A stretch of DNA of 64,000 nt from contig QFNI01000008.1 of assembly GCA_003240775.1 (NCBI GenBank), forward strand, positions 1 to 64,000, written 5' to 3'. Positions 57,723 through 64,000 of this stretch are shown here, one piece after another. The stretch comes from Mesorhizobium amorphae (GTDB lineage Bacteria > Pseudomonadota > Alphaproteobacteria > Rhizobiales > Rhizobiaceae). Within the stretch, counting starts at the first letter, position 1; the number at the start of each line of letters is the position of its first letter. The notes beneath the pieces are model-generated. The model was not told the DNA's origin. It did not search any database and saw only the letters and a program-made list of their open reading frames with translations. A program made the position numbers and the translations under genes.

Positions 57723-58928
57723 ATGTTTCTCGACACGCTCCGCCGCCGCAACCCGCGCTTCGTGGAAGCCGCGATCGCGCTCCACCAAGCCGGCAGGATT
57801 CCCGCCAACGCCTATGTGCTCGACCTCGACGCGACGGAAGCCAACGCCCGCATCCTGGCTGATGAGGCGAAGCGGCTCGGGCTCGAAATCTTCGCCATGA
57901 CCAAGCAGGTCGGCCGCAACAGCGGGTTCTGCCGGGCGGCGAAACGCGGCGGCATCGACCGCGCGGTGGCGGTGGACCTCGCCTGCGGCGTGGCCTGCGA
58001 CCGGGCGGGGCTTCCCGTGGGCCATCTCGGCCATCTCGTGCAGATACCCCGCTTCGAGGCGGATTTCGCCGCAGCCAGGCTCAAGCCCGACTATTGGACC
58101 GTGTTCAGCGACGAGAAGGCGGCGGAAGCCGCTGCCGCGAGCCGCGCTGCCGGCCGGACCCAGGGCCTGCTTGCCCGCATCCAAACGCAAGGCGACATCT
58201 TCTATCGCGGCCACGAAGGCGGCTTCCGGGCCGAAGACGTTCTCGCCGTGGCCGACAGGCTCGACGCGCTGGAAGGCGGGCGCTTCGCCGGCATCACATC
58301 CTTTCCCGCCCTTCTGTTCGACCGCGAGACGCGATCGGTGAAGCCCACGCCCAATTTGGCGACGCTCAACCGCGCGGCGGAAGCGCTCGCTGCGGCAGGC
58401 CGCAAGGGCATCGCCGTCAACGCGCCGGGCACCACCTCCTTCGCCACGCTGCAAGCCCTGGCCGATGCCGGCGCCACCCAGATCGAACCCGGCAACGGCA
58501 TCCACGGCACCACGCCGCTCCATGCGCTCGAAGACCTGCCCGAGCTTCCGGCCGTGCTCTATCTGACCGAGGTCTCCCACCTCCACGGCGGCCGGGCCTA
58601 TGCCTTTGGCGGCGGGCTCTACATCGACCCCGTGTTTCCCGACTACGACGTGAAGGCGGTCGTGTCGCGCGAGCCGACGGTTGAGGAAAGCGCGCTGCGC
58701 TCCGTCGAGATCCCGCCGCCTTCGGCCATCGACTACTACGCCATGATCGACGCCGAGGGCGGCACAGCACCCCGCGCCGGCGACAGCGTGGTGTTCGGCT
58801 TCCGTGGCCAGGCCTTTGTCACGCGCGCCTACACGGTGGGCGTTTCCGGCATTTCGCGGGGAGAGCCCAAGGTGGAAACGATCGAGAACATCTTCGGGGA
58901 GCCCGAGACGTGGCCGAACCTGCGCTGA
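57723..58928 (+). CDS. YhfX-like PLP-dependent protein (alanine racemase N-terminal fold)
   Basis: 401 residues. The N-terminal TIM-barrel half starts IPANAYVLDLDATEANARIL, with the PLP lysine expected in EIFAMTKQVGRNSG (about residue 61). Further features are GITSFPALLFDRETRSVKPT, GIAVNAPGTTSFATLQALAD and EPGNGIHGTTPLHALEDLPE, matching the YhfX family rather than true alanine racemases; the C-terminal domain is YhfX-like (YYAMIDAEGGTAPRAGDSVV). GGAGG precedes ATG 57723. The reaction is unknown: racemisation, elimination or aldol cleavage of an amino acid are all possible. Confidence 0.85.
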   Translation: MFLDTLRRRNPRFVEAAIALHQAGRIPANAYVLDLDATEANARILADEAKRLGLEIFAMTKQVGRNSGFCRAAKRGGIDRAVAVDLACGVACDRAGLPVGHLGHLVQIPRFEADFAAARLKPDYWTVFSDEKAAEAAAASRAAGRTQGLLARIQTQGDIFYRGHEGGFRAEDVLAVADRLDALEGGRFAGITSFPALLFDRETRSVKPTPNLATLNRAAEALAAAGRKGIAVNAPGTTSFATLQALADAGATQIEPGNGIHGTTPLHALEDLPELPAVLYLTEVSHLHGGRAYAFGGGLYIDPVFPDYDVKAVVSREPTVEESALRSVEIPPPSAIDYYAMIDAEGGTAPRAGDSVVFGFRGQAFVTRAYTVGVSGISRGEPKVETIENIFGEPETWPNLR

Positions 58929-59668
58929 CACAATCGACACAGCCGGTTCTCAGCCTGCACGAGATCGGCAAGAGCTTCGGCGGCGTCACCGCCATCGAGA
59001 GCTTCAGCCTCGACCTGCACGCGGGCGAGATCGTGGCGCTCGTGGGCGACAACGGCGCGGGCAAGTCGACGCTCGTGAAGATCGTCTCGGGCGTGCACCC
59101 GCCGAGCCACGGCACGATCACGCTCGACGGCGAGCCCGTGCGCTTTGCGGACGCGAGCGTCGCGCGCGGGCGGGGCATCGAGGTGGTCTATCAGGATTTG
59201 GCATTGGCCGACCAGCAGCCCGTCTACATGAACATGTTCCTGGGCCGCGAGCCGGTGCGCGGGCCGTTGCGCCTGCTCGACCGGCGCGGCATGATCGCCG
59301 CCACCGAAAAGCTCGTGCGCGAACTCGACGTGCGCATCCCCTCGGCCAAGGCCACCATCCGCAACCTGTCGGGCGGCCAGCGCCAGGGCGTGGCCATCGC
59401 CCGCGCCACCCACTGGGCCACCAAGCTGATCCTGCTCGACGAGCCGACCGCAGCCCTCGGCGTGGCCGAGACGGCAAAGGTGGAGACGATCGTCGCCTCG
59501 CTGCGCGCCCGCAACATCGCCGTCCTCATCATCAGCCACAGCCTCGACCAAGTGTTCCGCCTGGCCGACCGCATCTGCGTGCTGCGCCGCGGCAAGCAGA
59601 TCGGCGTGAAGCGCACGGCGGAAACGAACAAGAACGAGATCATCGCGATGATCACGGGCCTGAGCTGA
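58910..59668 (+). CDS. Sugar-type ABC transporter ATPase, single domain
   Basis: 252 residues: one nucleotide-binding domain, not the tandem form of RbsA. Walker A is LVGDNGAGKSTLVKIVSGVH, the signature is IRNLSGGQRQGVAIARATHW, and Walker B is KLILLDEPTAALGVAETAKV, then ISHSLDQVFRLADRICVLRR. It probably works as a homodimer, like FrcA. GTG 58910 has GGGGAG eight bases upstream and overlaps the PLP gene by 19 bases, showing that the PLP gene belongs to the transport operon. It ends the operon and converges on the cytochrome gene 38 bases away. Confidence 0.92.
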   Translation: MAEPALTQSTQPVLSLHEIGKSFGGVTAIESFSLDLHAGEIVALVGDNGAGKSTLVKIVSGVHPPSHGTITLDGEPVRFADASVARGRGIEVVYQDLALADQQPVYMNMFLGREPVRGPLRLLDRRGMIAATEKLVRELDVRIPSAKATIRNLSGGQRQGVAIARATHWATKLILLDEPTAALGVAETAKVETIVASLRARNIAVLIISHSLDQVFRLADRICVLRRGKQIGVKRTAETNKNEIIAMITGLS

Positions 59669-59706
59669 ACCAGTCCGGGATCACCGCGGGCCATCGAGAC
59701 AGTGGG

Positions 59707-61023
59707 TTACTCCGCTGCGTAGTCGAAGATTTCCACGTCCTTGCCGCCGGTTGTCCGGTTGGTGGCGTAATCGAGCGGCGGATATCCCTCTTCCTCCAAC
59801 GTGACCCCGTCGATCGCATCCACGAAGCGGGAACGGGAAAGGTTTCGCCCGACGGCTTCGAGCGTGCGCTCGATCAGCCGCGCGGTGATCTGGGCCTGGA
59901 TGTCGAGGAGCGGGACCTTTTGCTCGGCGGCCAGTCTCAGCATTCTCGGCCTGGGATTTGCCAGCGAAAGCGAAAAACCTGCCTTTCGCAAAGGTTCGGA
60001 CCAGGGCGCGAGATCGTCCAGGAGGCCGAATATGGTGGATCGGCCGGGGGGGTGCTGGGAAAAATCCAGACGCGCCTGTGCCGGCACGACGAACATGTGC
60101 GGCGCGGCCCGAGCGCTGCAATCGGTCAGCGAGCGCATCGCAACATGGAGGGAGGCCGCCCCGGCTTCCCGCGCCACGGCCTCCGCCAGGGGCGCACCGG
60201 GTTCGGCGCATAGCTGGATGTCCTGCACCCCGCGCCCTTTCATGTGGCGCACCGACGCTTTGGCGATGTCGGCCAGCGAGGCGCCCACGCCCCGAACGAG
60301 ATCGGGGTCCTCGTCTCCGTCGACCGGGGTGAACGAAAAGAGGTTGGGCACGCCTCGCGCCGCAAGCGCCTTTGCCTCGGCGGGCGTCTCCGCGATCAGG
60401 CTGACCACGGCGAGCACCCCATCCGTTTCCGCGCTTCGGGCGTCCGCAAGCTCCACCGCGGTCACGCGGCGGTCGTAGATTCCGCGTCGGGCGTTGAGCG
60501 ACGCGAACTCGGCATTGAGCCGGCGAACGAGTTCCCCGCCGAGCGGCTCGTAGCGGCCGGCTGCCAGGACGCCGAAGCGGACTTCCTCCGTGGAAACGCC
60601 GCTCGCCTGTTCGCTGTCAAGACGGTCGAGATAGTCCATCAGCGCCTCGGCATCGGCGTCGGACAGCGCATAGCGGGGCATGATGGGGTCGAGCGGCTCG
60701 CCATCCGCTCCCACGCCCTCGCGGATCGCCAGGATCGCCTGCGCGCGGGTGAAGGCGGGGCGGTTCGGGGTGGCGCTCGCCAGGGCTGCCCAGGTGATGG
60801 GAGGAAACACCGTGCGGCCCTCGCGCCGGCCTGTGCCGCCCATGCCGTGGCAGTTCTTGCAGGCAAACGACGTTCCCGGCGCTTCCACCCCGTCCCGGCC
60901 AACCCGCGCCCGCGTTTCCGCGCCGAACAGGAAGATGTCGCGCCCGCGCTGCAGCGCATCGGATGCGAAGGCAGGCGCGAGCGAGCAGAGCAGCAGCAGT
61001 GCCGCCCGGCCGCCGGCGTTCAA
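59707..61023 (-). CDS. c-type cytochrome fused to a periplasmic-binding-protein domain
   Basis: 438 residues. A signal peptide (GRAALLLLCSLAPAFAS) leads into a cytochrome c domain: FACKNCHGMGGTG has C55, C58 and H59, and PIMPRYALSDADAEALMDYL gives M115 as the likely distal ligand. From about residue 147 the sequence changes to a Peripla_BP_6-like fold (EEVRFGVLAAGRYEPLGGEL; RRLNAEFASLNARRGIYDRR; ADIAKASVRHMKGRGVQDIQ) ending FDYAAE. The start is TTG 61023, overlapping the SCO stop as TTGA. Last of four overlapping genes for copper and heme proteins. A ligand-gated electron carrier is one idea; the function is unknown. Confidence 0.82.
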   Translation of the reverse strand: MNAGGRAALLLLCSLAPAFASDALQRGRDIFLFGAETRARVGRDGVEAPGTSFACKNCHGMGGTGRREGRTVFPPITWAALASATPNRPAFTRAQAILAIREGVGADGEPLDPIMPRYALSDADAEALMDYLDRLDSEQASGVSTEEVRFGVLAAGRYEPLGGELVRRLNAEFASLNARRGIYDRRVTAVELADARSAETDGVLAVVSLIAETPAEAKALAARGVPNLFSFTPVDGDEDPDLVRGVGASLADIAKASVRHMKGRGVQDIQLCAEPGAPLAEAVAREAGAASLHVAMRSLTDCSARAAPHMFVVPAQARLDFSQHPPGRSTIFGLLDDLAPWSEPLRKAGFSLSLANPRPRMLRLAAEQKVPLLDIQAQITARLIERTLEAVGRNLSRSRFVDAIDGVTLEEEGYPPLDYATNRTTGGKDVEIFDYAAE

Positions 61024-61595
61024 TCTTCGATCCGCTGTAGTTCGCCGAGCAGTTGTTCGGCGCTCGGCATCCCCGAGGTCGAAACGAAATGGCCGCTGTC
61101 GGTGTCGCCCACGATGAAGAGCACGCCGTGGTCCTCCGGCCTGTCATATCGCATGCCGAGCGCATGGGTGAGGGTGCGGATGTCCCGGGGGGAGCCCGTC
61201 AGCCAGATCCAGTCCTCGCGCGCGCCGAGCGAATGCGCGAGTTCGCCGATCACGGCGGGCGTGTCGCGCCGCGGGTCGACCGTCAGCGACACCAGCCGCA
61301 CCGGCTTGCCCTCGCCATCGAACGCCTTGCCGACCAGTTGCGCCATCACGAGATTGGACAAGGGGCAAAGCGTCGAGCAGTTCGCGTAGAAGAAGCTGAT
61401 CACCACGCGGTGGCCCTTGCCGATGTCGGACACGAAGTGGCGCGGTTGGCCGTTCTGGTCGACCAAAGCGACATCAGGCGGCACGAAATGGCCGGCGACG
61501 AAGCCGGAAGCTGCGACCTTGCGGTCGATGTCGTGCGCGAGAATGGGCGTGGCCCAAAGCAGAAGCGCCAGGGCGGCGTGACCGATCCGCTTCAT
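61020..61595 (-). CDS. SCO1/SenC/PrrC-family copper protein
   Basis: 191 residues. A signal peptide (GHAALALLLWATPILA) is followed by a thioredoxin fold. VVISFFYANCSTLCPLSNLV holds the CxxxC copper site (C73, C77), and PEDHGVLFIVGD supplies H156. SCO proteins deliver copper to CuA of cytochrome oxidase or serve as thiol oxidoreductases. Here the gene sits in an operon with a cupredoxin-type oxidase, so it may metallate that protein. ATG 61595 overlaps the upstream stop by ATGA. Confidence 0.92.
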   Translation of the reverse strand: MKRIGHAALALLLWATPILAHDIDRKVAASGFVAGHFVPPDVALVDQNGQPRHFVSDIGKGHRVVISFFYANCSTLCPLSNLVMAQLVGKAFDGEGKPVRLVSLTVDPRRDTPAVIGELAHSLGAREDWIWLTGSPRDIRTLTHALGMRYDRPEDHGVLFIVGDTDSGHFVSTSGMPSAEQLLGELQRIED

Positions 61596-63421
61596 CGCGA
61601 AACCTCCAGCACGAAGGGCGCAACCGCTATTCCCGGCCCGGCCCGGACCTGCATCACGTATGGGCCGGGATGGGGCACCTCGACCGAAACCGCCAGGCCG
61701 TTCTCGTTGCGGACGGCGCTCAGCTCCTTGCGCATGCTGAAGCCGAGCGCCTGGAGGACGATTTTCGCCCGATCCGTCTCGATCCTCCTGCCGTCGGGCG
61801 CCACGAGAGTGAATTCCAACCTGCCGCGCTTGCCGGCCCGCAGCGGCGTGGCCGGCCCGGCCTGCTTCACGAGCGCCTGGACGGGTCGGTCGGTTCTCGC
61901 TTCGCCCGGCACGGCAAAGCCGACGCAGGCCGACAGGCCGCCGATCCCCGTGGTCAGCACCAGCTCGTAGCTGCCCGGCGAGGCGATTGCCGCCGTGGTC
62001 ACGTAGCGGCCGGGGCGCTCCTCGCGAAAGCCGCGCGGCGCGAGCGTGACGGAAAACGGCACGCCCCCGCGTAAGGAGACGGCACTCATGGGCGGCGCGC
62101 CGATGGCCATGCTGTGCTCGTCGATCACGAAGCCCGCCCGCGATTCCTGGTGAACGGCGAGCGCCTGCTCCGAGGGCGGCAGCGCGAGCAGGAGCCGTGC
62201 GTCCCCCGCGCTCTCGGACGGGGCGCCGAGCCTCACCTCCTTCAGGATCGCGCCCTGGCCTTCCCTGATCGTTGAGAGATCGAGAACGGCTGCGGCAGAC
62301 GTGTCGCGGTAGAGGAAGACGGCGGTTCGGCCGGCGAACACCATCTCGCGCACCGGCTTGTTGAAGACCACGCCCTGCACCACGCGCGACAAAGCGAGGT
62401 CGACGATCGAGAGATGGTGCGCGCCGTCGAGCGCGAAGAGGTGGCGCCCGTCCGGCGTGGCGTGCAGCGCGTTTGCCGGAAAGGGAAGTGCGATGCCGAG
62501 GGATCGCCGGGGGTCGTCGAGATAGCGTAGGTCGACATGCGTGCCGCTCGCGTCGAGAAAGGCTGCCGCCGTTGCGCCGGCCCCATCTTCCCGCATGCCT
62601 GCCAGGGCGATGGCGCTTGCGCCGGCGGGGCCTGCGAAATCGGCCAGGATCCCGCCATCGGCGCGGCGCGCGACCTTGGTTCTTCCGTCCGATGTCGCGG
62701 CCATGATCGGCCCGTTCTCGCTTCCCGCCACGAGCAGCGCACCGGGGCCCGCAACGACGTCCGCGCTTTGCCGCCCATCGGGCGCCAAGAGCCGGAGGCG
62801 GGGAGGGGAGCGTTCGGCGACCCACAGGCCGGAGGCTCCGGCCGGCATCAGCTTGAACGGGCTGCCGAGCCCGGATCGGAACGGGCGGAGATCGCCGCTC
62901 GGCAAGGTCAGCGCGACGATCTCGCCGCTTTCCGCGAGCGCGAAATACGCCGTCTGCAACGCCTCGTTGACCGCGACCGAGGCCGGCCTCTCCTTCAGCC
63001 GTCCGGCCTTCAACAAGTTGGCGCTGGCGAGGTCGAAGCGCGGGTCCACCACGCCGAAGCTCGCATCCTCGTTGACGGTGACGAGAAAGCTGCCATTGAG
63101 GTCGATCGAACCCGTCGGCAGGCGGCGGGTGGCGCGAAAGGACTGCACGGCCGAATTGCAGGGCAGGTTGGTTTCCTCCACCGGCCTGATCCAGCCTTCC
63201 AGGGGAAGGTCGGCGGCGGGCGAGGTGGAAAGCGCGTCGTCGATGCGCACTTCCACGCGGAAGACCGAGCCTGCCGCGGGGTGCTCGATGGGCTTTCCCG
63301 CCGCATCAGCCAGAACCACGCGGGCGCTGAGGTTCGAGGCGAACTCCTGGCCGGTGGCGGGTGCCGCAGCACTCGCCAGCAGGAGGCAGGCGAGAACCCT
63401 ACTTGCCGGGCTTGGCGACAT
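61592..63421 (-). CDS. Exported beta-propeller-like protein with C-terminal beta-sandwich
   Basis: 609 residues. Signal peptide: SRVLACLLLASAAAPATGQE (about residues 7-26). An N-terminal immunoglobulin-like stretch (ARVVLADAAGKPIEHPAAGS) precedes propeller-type repeats with YVTN-like wording: DLASANLLKAGRLKERPASV, NEALQTAYFALAESGEIVAL, ALHATPDGRHLFALDGAHHL and SIVDLALSRVVQGVVFNKPV. The C-terminal 160 residues look like a carboxypeptidase-regulatory or FixG-like beta-sandwich (ALVKQAGPATPLRAGKRGRL). ATG 63421 overlaps the oxidase gene by 23 bases. It is probably a periplasmic partner or scaffold of the redox operon. I do not recognise a named family. Confidence 0.75.
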   Translation of the reverse strand: MSPSPASRVLACLLLASAAAPATGQEFASNLSARVVLADAAGKPIEHPAAGSVFRVEVRIDDALSTSPAADLPLEGWIRPVEETNLPCNSAVQSFRATRRLPTGSIDLNGSFLVTVNEDASFGVVDPRFDLASANLLKAGRLKERPASVAVNEALQTAYFALAESGEIVALTLPSGDLRPFRSGLGSPFKLMPAGASGLWVAERSPPRLRLLAPDGRQSADVVAGPGALLVAGSENGPIMAATSDGRTKVARRADGGILADFAGPAGASAIALAGMREDGAGATAAAFLDASGTHVDLRYLDDPRRSLGIALPFPANALHATPDGRHLFALDGAHHLSIVDLALSRVVQGVVFNKPVREMVFAGRTAVFLYRDTSAAAVLDLSTIREGQGAILKEVRLGAPSESAGDARLLLALPPSEQALAVHQESRAGFVIDEHSMAIGAPPMSAVSLRGGVPFSVTLAPRGFREERPGRYVTTAAIASPGSYELVLTTGIGGLSACVGFAVPGEARTDRPVQALVKQAGPATPLRAGKRGRLEFTLVAPDGRRIETDRAKIVLQALGFSMRKELSAVRNENGLAVSVEVPHPGPYVMQVRAGPGIAVAPFVLEVSR

Positions 63422-64000
63422 CGGCGGAAACGCTCTTGCAGGATGAAACCTCGTCACGCTTCAGGGCGCCCCTGGCCACCACGTCGATCAGGCCCCAGGT
63501 GCCGCCGGCGTTCAGCGTGGTGGTTCCGTCGTGCCAGAGGTAGCAGCCTTCGGCCGCCTTGCGCGTGAGGGCCGCGCGCACGCCCTTGCCGGGCGCGACC
63601 AGTGCGGCATGGGGAAAGCCGAAGCCCGAGAAGAGATCGTCGTAGTCGTTGCCGATCAGCGAGAAATTGCGCTGCCTCGCCCGGCCGCCGGGGTGGATCA
63701 CGCGCACCACGATCTCGTCGCCCGCCTCGGCGCGCAGCACCGGCATGTTGTGGGGCTTGTGGCCTGACAGCCAGAAGCGGGGCGGAAACACGAAGGCGTT
63801 CAGGTTGAACTGCGCTTCGGGCGGGTGCTGCCCCGCGGCCTCCTCGCCGCGCAGCCGGTCGAAGAACGGGTCGGAGCGGTAGTTCACGCCCTGGTCGCCG
63901 AGATCGTAGCTGTCGTCGCAGACCATGCAGTCGGCGACCAGTCGGGACGTGCCGTCATTCGAGGTCCAGCGGTTGGCTGTGTGGGCGTCGCGCAGGTTGA
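63399..64000 (-). CDS. Cupredoxin / multicopper-oxidase-type protein (partial, runs off window)
   Basis: C-terminal 200 residues of a longer protein. Visible cupredoxin pattern: HNMPVLRAEAGDEIVVRVIH, RQRNFSLIGNDYDDLFSGFG and AAEGCYLWHDGTTTLNAGGT, where C and H (GCYLWHDG) resemble type-1 copper ligands, followed by WGLIDVVARG. A cysteine pair near the cut edge (VADCMVCDD) is also present. The frame is open to the window end, so the start and the N-terminal domains are unseen. It is the first visible gene of the operon that continues with the propeller, SCO and cytochrome genes. Confidence 0.75.
   Translation of the reverse strand, partial: NLRDAHTANRWTSNDGTSRLVADCMVCDDSYDLGDQGVNYRSDPFFDRLRGEEAAGQHPPEAQFNLNAFVFPPRFWLSGHKPHNMPVLRAEAGDEIVVRVIHPGGRARQRNFSLIGNDYDDLFSGFGFPHAALVAPGKGVRAALTRKAAEGCYLWHDGTTTLNAGGTWGLIDVVARGALKRDEVSSCKSVSADVAKPGK

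Overview
The window is GC-rich, densely coded bacterial DNA. It looks like an alphaproteobacterium of the Hyphomicrobiales (Rhizobiales), perhaps near Phyllobacteriaceae. The basis is gene content and order (soxBDAG beside a dimethylglycine dehydrogenase, many ABC and TRAP uptake systems), base composition, and an intergenic palindrome at 37393-37438 resembling repeats common in rhizobia. This placement is inference. I saw no rRNA, tRNA, CRISPR array or replication gene. The region reads as an accessory uptake-and-catabolism region: a string of transporter-plus-enzyme cassettes, most with their own regulator (eleven transcription factors in 64 kb).

Layout. 1-3791 (minus): carbohydrate-type ABC importer (binding protein, two permeases, the second cut by the window edge) behind a LysR regulator. 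4198-5230: an IS5-family (IS427-like) element next to a stub of an IS481-type transposase. 5332-8789 (minus): cupin, FAD monooxygenase, TetR, YciI-like protein, MarR. 8983-16909 (plus): one compact operon of metallo-beta-lactamase-fold protein, isochorismatase-like protein, five-gene branched-chain-type (LIV) ABC importer and two short-chain dehydrogenases; with the preceding genes it looks like a catabolic island for an unknown, probably cyclic or aromatic acid. 17305-17904: small ORFs, including a TM2-domain protein. 18289-25228: nucleoside hydrolase and TetR, divergent from a 2-oxoglutarate dioxygenase, a polar-amino-acid-type ABC importer and an aspartase-like lyase.

25257-37145: methylated-amine module. 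A TetR and an MttB-like methyltransferase are divergent; then come soxBDAG with dimethylglycine dehydrogenase (minus) and a divergent family-5 binding protein. Together they could take glycine betaine through dimethylglycine and sarcosine to glycine. Three copies of one operator-like sequence link the two promoter regions. 37440-44291: TRAP transporter, SsuD-like monooxygenase, signal-less SsuA-like protein, divergent ArsR and glutathione transferase, and a TauE exporter: a probable organosulfonate cluster. 44616-46494: amidohydrolase with TetR. 46521-53032: quinone-reductase-like and aldo/keto reductases, TetR, two LysR regulators, an FMN-binding protein and a secreted alpha/beta hydrolase.

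53142-59668 (plus): ROK regulator, M20 peptidase, sugar-type ABC importer and a YhfX-like PLP protein in one operon. 59707-64000 (minus): four overlapping genes for exported redox proteins: cupredoxin/multicopper oxidase (partial), a beta-propeller-like protein, an SCO copper protein, and an unusual fusion of a c-type cytochrome to a periplasmic-binding-protein domain.
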